A stretch of 54,028 nt of DNA from Bacteroidales bacterium UBA755 (GCA_002297815.1 DBKH01000058.1:1-54028); one strand, 5' to 3'; positions 41,193 through 50,465 are shown, counted from the stretch's first letter. Program-made: numbers and translations. Notes: a model not told the origin generated them from the sequence alone.

Positions 41193-41666
41193 ATGAAGAT
41201 CACGCTGCTTACAGTCGGGAAAACCGACATTGAATGGGTACGGAAAGGTCTGGAAACATATTCCTCCAGACTGACGCATTACGTGCCTTTCAGTGCCTAT
41301 GAGATTCCCGAATTGAAGAACACTTCCGCCCTCACAAAATCGCAAATCAAGGAGAAAGAAGGAGAGCTAATTCTTCGCAGCATCAGGCCCTCAGATAGGG
41401 TTATTCTTTTGGACGAGCATGGCAAAGAATACCGTTCAATCGAATTTGCCGAACAAATCAGGAAATCCATGATCAGCGGTGGCAAAGATGTTGTATTTGT
41501 GATTGGAGGAGCTTACGGATTCTCGGATGCGGTCTATTCTAGATGCGATGGAAAGATCTCCTTATCAAGGATGACATTCTCACATCAGATGGTCAGGGTC
41601 ATATTCGCAGAACAGCTCTACCGAGCGTTCACTATTATCAGAGGGGAACCTTATCACCACGAATGA
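41193..41666 (+). CDS. rlmH: 23S rRNA pseudouridine(1915)-N3 methyltransferase RlmH
   Basis: The 157-residue SPOUT methyltransferase acts on helix 69 of 23S rRNA. Visible are MKITLLTVGKTD, VILLDEHGKEYRSIEFAEQI, VFVIGGAYGFSDAVYSR (SAM-binding knot), ISLSRMTFSHQMVRVIFAEQ and the conserved end GEPYHHE. The frame is open from 41043, but the family start and the promoter fix 41193. Its TGA overlaps the ATG of the next gene. Confidence 0.97.
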   Translation: MKITLLTVGKTDIEWVRKGLETYSSRLTHYVPFSAYEIPELKNTSALTKSQIKEKEGELILRSIRPSDRVILLDEHGKEYRSIEFAEQIRKSMISGGKDVVFVIGGAYGFSDAVYSRCDGKISLSRMTFSHQMVRVIFAEQLYRAFTIIRGEPYHHE

Positions 41667-44600
41667 GAAGAAGATTTGGCATAAGGAACTGTCTCGCGGG
41701 AGGATTTTTGGCTATCGCTGTCATCCTTCTCGCATTCTCGCTGTCCGTCAGCAAACTTCCCGGCAACACTGAAAGAGAAGCTCTCAGAGTCAGCAGGAGC
41801 GTAACTCATCGCATGCACATCCTTGACGAGTACATCAGTTCAGCTCTTACCGCAGATCGTAGAACATGGGCCGGTCATAATGATGTTCCTTCTGACATGG
41901 TCATCTATAGGTACATTGACGACACCCTTCAGTCCTGGAGCAATCAGTTCCCTGTAAGAAACGACAACATCGGCTCTGGAATCGTGTTCTCAAGACTGTC
42001 AAAACCTAGAGAAAGCATCTACTCCCCTCTCGCGGAAGTGACGTCAGAGGTAACATTTGTCAATTACGGCCAGAAATGGTTCTTGGTCAAAGCAGAGACC
42101 CTTGGCAGCAGGAAGGTAATTGCTGGTCTAGAGATAGTCGATTCCATGTCGGAAGACAGTCCGAATGGGGTTAATAAGAAACTTGGTCTTGGACGGAATT
42201 ACCTGATTGTCCCTCTGTCGGAAAGCAGTGGTTCTGCGACTGTCATTGATGGGAAACCTGTGTTCAAAATTGTAGTTGACTCTGTTGCAGGCCAATCTGC
42301 GGCCATGCACTCAACTATGATTTGGTTCGCGATAGCATGCTTCATCATAGCATCACTGCTCCATCTAGCCCAGAAAAGGAGCTTGAAACGACTTCTAATC
42401 GTGCTTGCCGGACTTTTCGTTGTAATAACGGCAACATATCTATGGGGAGAAAACATGAAGAACAGTGCTCCACTATTCTCTCCTACTGTCTATGCCGATG
42501 GACAGTTGTTCAATTCATTAGGGGCAGTGTTGATCGCCTCGCTGCTTATTGTACTAAGTGTCTGCTGTACATTCGTCACAAGAAACGACATTTATCGAAG
42601 AATACTCAGCGCCAAACACAGCAAGGCTTGCCTCGTCACCTACACGGTGATCAATTTTCTCATGATTGCTGGGGTGCTAGCCTTTGTGCATGTGATTTTC
42701 AGAAGTATCATATTAAATTCCAACATTTCACTTGAGCTTTACCGACTTAATGACTTAAACATATTCAGTCTGCTTGTCTATCTGACACTAATCGGGTTAC
42801 TGATGACAGTGCCGCTTCTGACACAAATGATCATGCCGGCACTCAAACATTTGTTCGGGGGTGTACGGCACGACTTCTTTTCAGCCGGAAGTAGGATTAT
42901 CACCGCCATCGCATTCGCGGCCTACATGGTGGTAATGGCAGGAACCTTAGGATTCAAGAAAGAGCAAAACAGAGTCAATGTGTGGGCCAACAGGCTTTCG
43001 ATGGAAAGAGACATCAGCCTTGAACTCGAATTACGAAGAGTTGAAGAAAAGATAGCCTCTGACCAAGTGATTTCCACTCTTGCGGTAATTCCGAACTCTA
43101 ACGGCATCATTCTCAACAGAATCATTGAAAATCACTTGATGAGGATTGCCCAAGACTATGACTTCATGGTGGAGCTATTCCCTGAAAACGAGAAAAGCCA
43201 AGCCGCCATTGCATATTTCACGAATATGGTAACTAGAGGCACCCCCATCTCTGATGGGTCGCGATTTAGGTACATTCGAGATGCAGGGAGGCATAGTCTC
43301 TATACGGGGAGTTTCGCCTACTACAATTCAGGGAACGGTGTGACAATGATGCTTCTTACGGTGTCTCCTAAGTCAAACCGCGAAAATAAGGGGTACTCAC
43401 AACTTCTCGGCTATTCTGCTCCTGGAGATGTCCTAATTCCGGCAAGGTACTCCTATGCCAAATATTCAGGAAAGACATTGGCGTCCTACAAAGGCAACTA
43501 TTCCTACCCTACCATAGTGGACGAGGAACTTGAAATGGAGATTGAGGCCGCCACTGACGGGGTTGTGCGAATGAACGGCTACACACATTTCGTCAATAGG
43601 ATCTCAAACAATGACTTAATCATTGTCTCTAGGCCAAAGACCGAGGATTTTTCCTACTGCGTGGCCTTCCTTTTCTTGACACTTGTCTTCTACTTCTGCC
43701 TGACTCTCTTGACTCTGACTCGCATCCATCCAAAGCAGCACGAGAGCAACTACTACAAATCTAGGATTAATGCAGCCATGATGCTTGCTCTGATCATGAC
43801 ACTTATCACTTTGGCTGCCGTCAGCGTTCTGTTCGTCTATAGAAGGAACAACGCAAACCTAAAATCCTCTATGGCAGACAAGATTACTTCACTTCAGACT
43901 TTGCTCCAAGCCCGATGTCGGTACATTCAGGATTTCAACGATTTCAGTCCTCAGGAAGCCTCTGGGATTCTTGAAGACATAAGTAACACCATGAAATCAG
44001 ACATAACTCTCTACACAACAAGTGGTAAAGAGTTCCGGTCCACAACTCCAGAAGTGTTCGACATGATGATGCTAGGGTCAAGAATGAGTCCTGACGCTTA
44101 TGAGAATATCATATTCAAGAACAAAAGGTACTACATCAGCAAAGAGAGAATAGGTTCAAAACGAACGAATTTCCTCTATGCGCCAGTGTTCAATGCGCAT
44201 GGCAAGATGATAGCAATCATGTGTTCTCCGTTCACGGATGAAAGTTTTGATTTCAAGTCGGAAGCTGTACTTCATTCCATCACGATCATCACGGTCTTCA
44301 TGATTTTGTTGCTTCTGGCTAGGGTCATCATTGCCAAGGCAGTTGACAAGATGTTCAAGCCTCTCTCTGAAATGGGTAGGAAAATGAATGCAGCCAGCAT
44401 CAACAATCTTGAGTACATTGTCTATGAGAGAGATGACGAAGTCGCTCGTCTCGTTCGCGCCTACAATTTGATGGTCCACGATCTTTACAACTCAACAAGG
44501 AAACTTACTCAGGCTGAAAGAGACAAGGCGTGGGCTACGATGGCACGTCAGGTGGCTCATGAGATCAAGAATCCTCTCACCCCTATCAAACTCCAGATTC

Positions 44601-45223
44601 AGAGATTGATAAGAATGAAGAAAAACGGCAATCCTGCATGGGCAGACAGATTCGATGAAATCTCCGATGAGGTTCTCAAACAAATCGACCTTCTCGCTGA
44701 CACAGCCAACGAGTTCTCTACTTTCGCGAAACTCTACACCGAAGAGCCTGTGGAGATCAATCTGGACAAGCTTTTGAAAGAAGAAATTGATCTGTTTGAC
44801 AGCCGAGACAACATCAAGTTCTCTTACATGGGACTCGACAACGCCACCGTCATGGGGCCGAAGCCACAATTGACCAGAGTGTTTGTCAATCTTATCAACA
44901 ATGCAGTACAGGCGATTGAGAACGCTCAGGCCGAAAACAAAGAGAAAGGGCAGGAACTTATGCAAGGACGAATCGTCATTTCTCTAAGGCTATCCTCCAA
45001 GGATGGCTTCTACGACATAGTCTTCGAGGACAATGGGCCAGGGGTCAGCGAGGAAAACCGTTCCAAACTATTCACTCCTAACTTCACGACGAAGAGCAAC
45101 GGAACCGGCTTAGGCCTTTCAATTTGCAGGAATATTCTCGAAAAATGCAACGGAGAGATTTTCTACTCTAAGTCATTCTCGCTCAAAGGTGCATGCTTCA
45201 CAGTCCGTTTCCCACGCAGCTGA
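41663..45223 (+). CDS. large membrane sensor histidine kinase, NtrY-like
   Basis: From the overlapping ATGA start the protein has 1186 residues. It has multiple transmembrane segments (several in residues 15-350, plus others near 680-730 and 880-900) with extracytoplasmic sensory regions between them. A HAMP-type linker is followed by the HisKA domain with RQVAHEIKNPLTPIKLQIQR (phospho-acceptor His near 965) and a HATPase_c domain (EDNGPGVSEENRSKLFTPNF, then GTGLGLSICRNILE). It resembles NtrY-type kinases. No response regulator gene is adjacent. It is translationally coupled to rlmH. The open frame extends to 41543 inside rlmH, but that part is shadow. Confidence 0.9.
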   Translation: MRRRFGIRNCLAGGFLAIAVILLAFSLSVSKLPGNTEREALRVSRSVTHRMHILDEYISSALTADRRTWAGHNDVPSDMVIYRYIDDTLQSWSNQFPVRNDNIGSGIVFSRLSKPRESIYSPLAEVTSEVTFVNYGQKWFLVKAETLGSRKVIAGLEIVDSMSEDSPNGVNKKLGLGRNYLIVPLSESSGSATVIDGKPVFKIVVDSVAGQSAAMHSTMIWFAIACFIIASLLHLAQKRSLKRLLIVLAGLFVVITATYLWGENMKNSAPLFSPTVYADGQLFNSLGAVLIASLLIVLSVCCTFVTRNDIYRRILSAKHSKACLVTYTVINFLMIAGVLAFVHVIFRSIILNSNISLELYRLNDLNIFSLLVYLTLIGLLMTVPLLTQMIMPALKHLFGGVRHDFFSAGSRIITAIAFAAYMVVMAGTLGFKKEQNRVNVWANRLSMERDISLELELRRVEEKIASDQVISTLAVIPNSNGIILNRIIENHLMRIAQDYDFMVELFPENEKSQAAIAYFTNMVTRGTPISDGSRFRYIRDAGRHSLYTGSFAYYNSGNGVTMMLLTVSPKSNRENKGYSQLLGYSAPGDVLIPARYSYAKYSGKTLASYKGNYSYPTIVDEELEMEIEAATDGVVRMNGYTHFVNRISNNDLIIVSRPKTEDFSYCVAFLFLTLVFYFCLTLLTLTRIHPKQHESNYYKSRINAAMMLALIMTLITLAAVSVLFVYRRNNANLKSSMADKITSLQTLLQARCRYIQDFNDFSPQEASGILEDISNTMKSDITLYTTSGKEFRSTTPEVFDMMMLGSRMSPDAYENIIFKNKRYYISKERIGSKRTNFLYAPVFNAHGKMIAIMCSPFTDESFDFKSEAVLHSITIITVFMILLLLARVIIAKAVDKMFKPLSEMGRKMNAASINNLEYIVYERDDEVARLVRAYNLMVHDLYNSTRKLTQAERDKAWATMARQVAHEIKNPLTPIKLQIQRLIRMKKNGNPAWADRFDEISDEVLKQIDLLADTANEFSTFAKLYTEEPVEINLDKLLKEEIDLFDSRDNIKFSYMGLDNATVMGPKPQLTRVFVNLINNAVQAIENAQAENKEKGQELMQGRIVISLRLSSKDGFYDIVFEDNGPGVSEENRSKLFTPNFTTKSNGTGLGLSICRNILEKCNGEIFYSKSFSLKGACFTVRFPRS

Positions 45224-45226
45224 CAA

Positions 45227-45814
45227 TCAGAGCACAAGCATCACAGCGCAAAAGACAAGGGCTCCGGCAAGGATTGTGTCAATCAGACGACCGTACTTCT
45301 CTGTCAAGCTGTTAAGTCCAGATCCAGCGACAAGCCAGACAAAGTTAGCGACAGGTCCAGCAAGCGTCAGCAAAGCTCCGACTTTGGCAAGTTCAATCCA
45401 GGAACTTGAATATGGCAGCACAAATGTTCCCAGAGCGGTCAGACAGAACATCCAGACTTTAGCATTGGTAACTTCTATAAGGATTCCAGTTTTAACAGTA
45501 CAAGATCGAGCCATGTTCTCCTTAGATTGGCCTGATTTAACGATAATCATGGCCGCTAAACAAAGCATGTAGAGGGCACCTGCGTAAGAGAGCCACTTCA
45601 CATAAGGGCCAAGCACATCCCCCAAGAAGTGTGTTACAAGAACCAGAGTGATGTCAATGAACAGGAAGCCAATGACAAATCCCCACCACACTTTCATTGC
45701 ATGTCTTCGTCCGAAATGAATTCCAGAATGGAAAGCGCACAGATTGGACGGCCCTGGGGTGTAACCTAGTGCCAAGATGTAAAGCAACAATGAGGGCAAC
45801 ATCTGTGACGGCAT
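45227..45814 (-). CDS. LysE-family amino-acid exporter
   Basis: The 195-residue membrane protein, from MPSQMLPSLLLYILALGYTPGP, has about six helices. It has LysE/RhtB features: GYTPGPSNLCAFHSG, FGRRHAMKVWWGFVIGF and WLSYAGALYMLCLA. It exports amino acids or similar small molecules; the substrate is unknown. The frame is open to 45901, but those residues (MVTEPVEVAALVK and CRFDRLSDRSS) are translated REP-like repeats, so 45814 is chosen. It ends 3 nt after the convergent kinase stop. Confidence 0.9.
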   Translation of the reverse strand: MPSQMLPSLLLYILALGYTPGPSNLCAFHSGIHFGRRHAMKVWWGFVIGFLFIDITLVLVTHFLGDVLGPYVKWLSYAGALYMLCLAAMIIVKSGQSKENMARSCTVKTGILIEVTNAKVWMFCLTALGTFVLPYSSSWIELAKVGALLTLAGPVANFVWLVAGSGLNSLTEKYGRLIDTILAGALVFCAVMLVL

Positions 45815-45825
45815 AATCGAACTTC

Positions 45826-45899
45826 GGTCGCTAAGCCTGTCGAAGCGACAACTATTGATGGATTTCACGAGGGCGGCCACTTCGACAGGCTCAGTGACC
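45826..45899. repeat. REP-like inverted pair
   Basis: GGTCGCTAAGCCTGTCGAAG with closing CGAC (45826-45849) and the inverted GGCCACTTCGACAGGCTCAG with TGACC (45875-45899) form a pair. The second copy has compensated stem changes (CACT/AGTG). It lies just upstream of the LysE gene. Confidence 0.85.
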
Positions 45900-45953
45900 A
45901 CTCAGAATGCAGTTACGAAATTACTCAGAATATTCAAATTATCCAAATGACGC

Positions 45954-45986
45954 AAAAGAGGTTCACTAATTTAGCGAACCTCTTTT
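45954..45986 (-). terminator. terminator after tRNA-Arg
   Basis: The minus strand reads AAAAGAGGTTCGC, loop TAAATTA and GTGAACCTCTTTT directly after the tRNA. Confidence 0.85.
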
Positions 45987-45987
45987 G

Positions 45988-46059
45988 TAGTCCCAATAGG
46001 AATCGAACCTATATTTAAGGTTTAGGAAACCTCCGTTCTATCCGTTGAACTATGGGACC
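45988..46059 (-). tRNA. tRNA-Arg (anticodon CCU)
   Basis: The minus strand folds as a complete cloverleaf. The acceptor is GGTCCCA/TGGGACT with a G-T at the end pair. The D stem is GTTC/GAAC, the anticodon stem GAGGT/ACCTT with loop TTCCTAA (anticodon CCT, reads AGG), the variable loop AAAT, and the T stem ATAGG/CCTAT with loop TTCGATT. The discriminator base is A and CCA is not encoded. It lies 20 nt after the rpmF stop on the same strand. Confidence 0.93.
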
Positions 46060-46079
46060 ATAGCTATCTACCGAAGAGA

Positions 46080-46262
46080 CTATTCAGCGCTCTTCTCGAT
46101 GATCTGACGTCCTCTGTAGTAACCGCACTCAGGGCAAATGTGATGATACATCACTGTTGCGCCGCAGTTAGGGCAGGTAGCGAGAGTAGGAACCGGAGCA
46201 AAGTCGTGGGTTCTTCTCTTGTCTCTTCTCTGCTTTGAGACTTTGTGTTTCGGATGTGCCAT
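46080..46262 (-). CDS. rpmF: 50S ribosomal protein L32
   Basis: The 60-residue protein starts MAHPKHKVSKQRRDKRRTHD and has the zinc ribbon CPNCGATVMYHHICPECGYYRG (two CxxC pairs). It lies 21 nt after the DUF177 gene, the classic yceD-rpmF arrangement, and 20 nt before tRNA-Arg. Confidence 0.97.
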   Translation of the reverse strand: MAHPKHKVSKQRRDKRRTHDFAPVPTLATCPNCGATVMYHHICPECGYYRGRQIIEKSAE

Positions 46263-46283
46263 AGTTAAATATTCTTAAATTTA

Positions 46284-46823
46284 TTATTTCATTTTGTCCA
46301 TTAAATCCTTCAGTGACGCAAACGGCAATGAAGAATCCTTGCTTTGAAAATCGTCCTCATGGGCATGATCAGAATTCAGATATTTCATAGCTTCAGGATT
46401 ACATCCTCCTTCTGGATGAACTCTCTGAACAGGAAGCGACAGACACACATAATCATAAACAATCTGACCGATGTCTAAATCTGCGTCCGATTCTGGAAGC
46501 CAAACTATTTCCCTTTCACCTTCCGCGGGATCTGAACTGACAGCAGGTTCTTCCCCGAATTTGACGCTGAGTCTGAAACCCGTCTTAACTGGCAGTGTCA
46601 ACTCTTCCAAGCATCTGTCACATTCCACCGTCACGACACCATCTACATCACAATCGACTCCGATGAAGTGTCCAGACTTCTCAGCAGTCACAACCACATT
46701 CAAATCCGCATCCAGTATTTCTGAATTCTCAAAACGCTCAAAGAACTCTTTTCCTGCCCTAAAGCGGAACTCAGTCTGCCCTTGGGCTAATCCATTTAAA
46801 GGAACTATAAAAATATTCTCCAT
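46284..46823 (-). CDS. DUF177 (YceD-like) protein
   Basis: The 179-residue protein has the DUF177 core with VDGVVTVECDRCLEELTLPV (CxxC-type) and DLDIGQIVYDYVCLSLPVQRVHPEG with a final cysteine region. YceD homologues are encoded beside rpmF in most bacteria and influence 23S rRNA accumulation in plants and E. coli. It is the first gene of the DUF177-rpmF-tRNA unit. Confidence 0.92.
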   Translation of the reverse strand: MENIFIVPLNGLAQGQTEFRFRAGKEFFERFENSEILDADLNVVVTAEKSGHFIGVDCDVDGVVTVECDRCLEELTLPVKTGFRLSVKFGEEPAVSSDPAEGEREIVWLPESDADLDIGQIVYDYVCLSLPVQRVHPEGGCNPEAMKYLNSDHAHEDDFQSKDSSLPFASLKDLMDKMK

Positions 46824-46849
46824 CGATCCGCTAAACAGATTAAGGGTTG

Positions 46850-46857
46850 CAAAGGTA
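46850..46857 (-). promoter_or_regulatory. -7 box of DUF177-rpmF-tRNA unit
   Basis: The minus strand reads TACCTTTG, 26 nt before the DUF177 ATG. Confidence 0.55.
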
Positions 46858-46900
46858 TGAAAAAATTTCCGAAAATAAAATCTTTTCTTGAATAGTTTGC

Positions 46901-48712
46901 CTATTCATCATCACCAGAGTTGCCTGAACGCTTCCTGTCCATAGGATCAAGAAGAATCTTGCGCATCCGCAGATGGTGTGGAGTCACCTCAACGAGTTCA
47001 TCTTCACGAATATACTCAAGCATCTCCTCCAACGACATCTTCACCGGTGGCGGCAGTACTACCTTCTCATCGGAACCAGCAGCGCGCACATTAGTAAGCT
47101 TCTTCGTCTTACAGATGTTGATGTTGAGATCTCTCTCCCTCGTGTGCTCTCCAACAACCTCACCGCAGTAAATCTCGTCACCTGGATCAATGAAGAACTT
47201 ACCTCTGTCCAGAAGTTTGTTCATTGAATATGCTATCGCGGTGCCCGTCTCAAGGGACACGAGCGAGCCGTTAGTTCTATTCTCTATCTCACCCTTGTAA
47301 GGCTGGTACTCTTTGAATCTGTGGGCCATAATAGCCTCTCCCTGAGAGGCTGTCAACAGGTTACTTCTAAGACCCATAAGTCCACGGGTCGGGATGTCGA
47401 AGTTAAGCAGCGTCCTGTCGCCCCTCGGCTCCATGTGCAGAAGCGCGCCCTTCCTGCGGGTGGCAAGCTCGATGGCCGCACCGACAAACTGTTCAGGGAC
47501 CTCAATGGAAAGATCCTCAATAGGCTCGCAGCGCTGTCCGTTGATGGTCTTGTCCAAGACTTTAGGCTGGCCGACCTGAAGCTCAAAACCCTCTCGACGC
47601 ATCTCCTCTATTAGTACGGAAAGGTGGAGAACTCCACGTCCATAGACCACAAATGAGTCTGCATTGAGTCCCGGTTTTACCTTGAGGGCAAGGTTCTTTT
47701 CCAACTCTTTGTCTAGACGGTCTTTAATGTGCCTTGAGGTCACATACTTGCCATCCTTGCCAAAGAATGGAGAGTTATTGATCGTGAAGAGCATGCTCAT
47801 TGTAGGCTCGTCAATGGAGATTGGAGGAAGTGCCTCCGGATTCTCACTGTCAGCGATAGTGTCACCGATTTCAAAGCCATCAATGCCGACAACAGCACAG
47901 ATGTCACCGCACTGCACTGTGTCCACATTTGCTTTTCCTAGGCCATCGAAGACCATGAGCTGCTTGATCTTGTGCTTCTCAACCACATCATATCTCTTGC
48001 AAAGGCTGACCTGCTGGCCAGTCTTGAGGACTCCTCTAGTCAGTTTACCAACGGCAATACGACCAACATAAGGGGAATATTCAAGAGATGTTACCTGTAG
48101 CTGAGGGGTGCCCTCAACTACCTTAGGGGCCGGTATTTCTGAAAGGATAGCATCCAAGAGCGGTGTGATGTCCGAGGTAGGATTCTTCCAATCGTCTGAC
48201 ATCCAGCCCTGCTTGGCACTTCCGAAGATTGTCTTGAAATCAAGCTGGTCATCAGTGGCATTCAAAGAGCACATGAGATCGAAAACCTCCTCTTGAACTT
48301 CGTCTGGCCTGCAGTTCGGTTTGTCCACTTTGTTAACAACCACGATAGGTTTCTTACCCAGTTCAAGGGCTTTCTGAAGCACGAAACGAGTCTGAGGCAT
48401 GCAGCCTTCAAAGGCATCAACAAGCAGAAGAACACCGTCCGCCATGTTCAGGACCCTTTCGACCTCTCCTCCGAAATCGCTATGGCCAGGAGTGTCTATA
48501 ATGTTGATTTTAACACCTTTATAGGTAACAGACACATTCTTCGCCAGAATAGTGATACCTCTTTCTCTCTCGATGTCATTATTATCGAGAATCAGTTGAC
48601 CGAGATTCTCAGGCTGACGTACCAAATTTGCCTGATAAATCATCCTGTCCACGAGGGTTGTCTTACCGTGGTCAACGTGCGCGATGAGCGCGATGTTCCT
48701 AATGTCTTGCAT
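46901..48712 (-). CDS. typA: translational GTPase TypA/BipA
   Basis: The 603-residue protein has G1 IAHVDHGKTTLVDRM, G2 ERERGITILAKN, G3 IIDTPGHSDFGGEV, G4 VVVNKVDKPNCR and the EF-G-like domains III and V. The C-terminal BipA-specific domain includes RTNGSLVSLETGTAIAYSMN, GEHTRERDLNINICK and the KLTNVRAAGSDE stretch. It binds the ribosome in an EF-G-like way and helps 50S assembly and stress adaptation. Confidence 0.97.
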   Translation of the reverse strand: MQDIRNIALIAHVDHGKTTLVDRMIYQANLVRQPENLGQLILDNNDIERERGITILAKNVSVTYKGVKINIIDTPGHSDFGGEVERVLNMADGVLLLVDAFEGCMPQTRFVLQKALELGKKPIVVVNKVDKPNCRPDEVQEEVFDLMCSLNATDDQLDFKTIFGSAKQGWMSDDWKNPTSDITPLLDAILSEIPAPKVVEGTPQLQVTSLEYSPYVGRIAVGKLTRGVLKTGQQVSLCKRYDVVEKHKIKQLMVFDGLGKANVDTVQCGDICAVVGIDGFEIGDTIADSENPEALPPISIDEPTMSMLFTINNSPFFGKDGKYVTSRHIKDRLDKELEKNLALKVKPGLNADSFVVYGRGVLHLSVLIEEMRREGFELQVGQPKVLDKTINGQRCEPIEDLSIEVPEQFVGAAIELATRRKGALLHMEPRGDRTLLNFDIPTRGLMGLRSNLLTASQGEAIMAHRFKEYQPYKGEIENRTNGSLVSLETGTAIAYSMNKLLDRGKFFIDPGDEIYCGEVVGEHTRERDLNINICKTKKLTNVRAAGSDEKVVLPPPVKMSLEEMLEYIREDELVEVTPHHLRMRKILLDPMDRKRSGNSGDDE

Positions 48713-48731
48713 ATACCGTAAAAAAATCTTG

Positions 48732-48739
48732 CAAAATTA
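48732..48739 (-). promoter_or_regulatory. -7 box of typA promoter
   Basis: The minus strand reads TAATTTTG, 19 nt before the typA ATG. Confidence 0.55.
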
Positions 48740-48786
48740 CGGATTTCCAATGGAAAACCGAAAAATTGCAGGATTTTTTTCACTTT

Positions 48787-48856
48787 GGTCGCTTTGCCGG
48801 TGGCTCGGCAGGCTCACCAACCGTACTGTGCGGTCGCTGAGCCTGCCGAAGCGACG
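48787..48856. repeat. REP-like pair, diverged
   Basis: GGTCGCTTTGCCGGTGGCTCGGCAGG-type sequence (degenerate, from 48787; arms shown only in part) is followed by a cleaner GGTCGCTGAGCCTGCCGAAG with closing CGAC (from 48832). In this unit the core CTGTCGAAG is CTGCCGAAG. It lies between typA and the sialate esterase gene. Confidence 0.7.
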
Positions 48857-48859
48857 TCG

Positions 48860-50317
48860 TCACCAATTATCAGTCCTGAACGGAACAACAGGCAAGCCGC
48901 GTCTCCCGGTAAGGTTACCAATCTGGAAATCCCGGAAGCAATAACGCACCGCCACCGGAGCCGGAACCTTATCGCTCTTCACTACCAGATTCTTCCATCC
49001 TGCCCCTTTGCGGACTTCAGCAGGATAAAACACCCGATCCTCACCTGCAACCTCGAAACCGACAATCTCCCTCCAAGGGCTGAACCCGTTCTCGTCATTG
49101 TAGAACGAAATCTCGATTTCATTCCCTCGGATTTCGTAATCCTTGAAACGAGGCCCTTCAAATGGGATGTAATCCATTCCATACGTCTGGTTCAGAGCTA
49201 GATAGGACAGACGCTGCCCCACCTCTTTCTTCTTGCAAGGATGGATCTGGTCATATTCATAAGGATAGGCAAGGTCATTGGTCGTGATGATTCCGCTGTT
49301 CGGGATCAGCTCCACAGCCTTGCGTTGCGCCTCACGTATTCTCGCCCCTGAGGTGCCGTCACCGCCATAGATGTACGGTGCCAGTTCAACCTCATAGAAC
49401 GGAAGTTCACCCTGTCCCCAAAGATCCCTCCAGACTTTCACCATCGTGGCCAGCCTCTCGGCATAGAATTGCGGGAACCCTGCGTTGGTCTCTCCCTGAT
49501 ACCAAAGGAATCCCCTCAGGGTGTAGTTGCGGATCGGATACAGCATTCCGTTGTACATGATAATAGGGCTATGGTAGTGATACCAACCGCCCGGCTCCCT
49601 CTTTGAAGCGTACTGCCCTGACGGCAAAGTGTTCTCAGGGTAGGAATATACCACTTCCTTAGGCAGCCAACTTTCCACAGCCGAACCGCCCCAATTGCAG
49701 GACACCAATCCCACCGGGACATCCAAGACAGCGTTAAGCATCTTCGCGAAATGCCAACCCACAGCGGAGAACCAGCCAGCGGTTTCAGGCGAGCTAACCT
49801 GCCATGTTCCTTCCACTGTCTCCTGCGGGGTCTCGGCACCTGTCTTAGGAATTTTCACAAGGCGGATTTTGTCCCGGTATCGGCCCGACAAGGCGACCTC
49901 TTCAAGAGCCCCTTCCACAGGACATGAGCCAAAACCGTCCAACGGCATCTCCATGTTGGACTGTCCTCCGCAAAGCCAAACCTCACCGACAAGGATGTCC
50001 GAAAGGGTCACGGAGCCATCTTTGTCCGAAATTGTTATCGAATATGGAGTGTAACCCGCAGCCGGAGTCTTGACGGAAAGTTTCCAATTTCCGTCCCCAT
50101 CGCTTTTCACTGAATATTCCTCCTCGCTCCATGTGGTTTTTACGGACACCTTGGAGGAAGGAGTGGCCTTGCCCCAAAGATTGGCATCGGTTTTCTGCTG
50201 AAGGACGAGATGGTCGCTGAGAATCTGAGGAAGTTGGACTTTGGCCTCTGATGTGACAGTCCCAGTCGTTCCAGTCACCAAGACCGCCATGATTGTTCTT
50301 AGGAATCTGTGGTTCAT
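48860..50317 (-). CDS. sialate O-acetylesterase family protein
   Basis: The 485-residue exported protein has a short signal peptide (about residues 1-25, IMAVLVTGTTGTVTSEA). It has an N-terminal beta domain (LSDHLVLQQKTDANLWGKA) and an SGNH-type esterase domain. That domain includes VWLCGGQSNMEMPL (catalytic Ser), VGLVSCNWGGSAVESW, FLWYQGETNAG and YDQIHPCKKKEVGQR (Asp/His). Family members remove acetyl groups from sialic acid or xylan side chains; the substrate is not determined by context, as no sialidase or nan gene lies nearby. Confidence 0.9.
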   Translation of the reverse strand: MNHRFLRTIMAVLVTGTTGTVTSEAKVQLPQILSDHLVLQQKTDANLWGKATPSSKVSVKTTWSEEEYSVKSDGDGNWKLSVKTPAAGYTPYSITISDKDGSVTLSDILVGEVWLCGGQSNMEMPLDGFGSCPVEGALEEVALSGRYRDKIRLVKIPKTGAETPQETVEGTWQVSSPETAGWFSAVGWHFAKMLNAVLDVPVGLVSCNWGGSAVESWLPKEVVYSYPENTLPSGQYASKREPGGWYHYHSPIIMYNGMLYPIRNYTLRGFLWYQGETNAGFPQFYAERLATMVKVWRDLWGQGELPFYEVELAPYIYGGDGTSGARIREAQRKAVELIPNSGIITTNDLAYPYEYDQIHPCKKKEVGQRLSYLALNQTYGMDYIPFEGPRFKDYEIRGNEIEISFYNDENGFSPWREIVGFEVAGEDRVFYPAEVRKGAGWKNLVVKSDKVPAPVAVRYCFRDFQIGNLTGRRGLPVVPFRTDNW

Positions 50318-50394
50318 TTTCTGATTATTATGTTTTTACTAGTTTTGTGATTTTGTCTAGAAACCTCATAGCTGAGAGCTTCCGGGCGCATCCA

Positions 50395-50402
50395 CAAATA
50401 TA
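50395..50402 (-). promoter_or_regulatory. -7 box of the esterase promoter
   Basis: The minus strand reads TATATTTG, giving a leader of about 70 nt. Confidence 0.5.
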
Positions 50403-50465
50403 TTAATAATGTCAGAACTTCCGAAGTTTTCCACATCGGATTGAGAAATCTGCATCAATATTGGT

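Noticed and set aside
45815..45901. N-terminal extension of the LysE protein
   Set aside because: The added residues are the translation of REP-like repeats and are not family-like; the start at 45814 is better.
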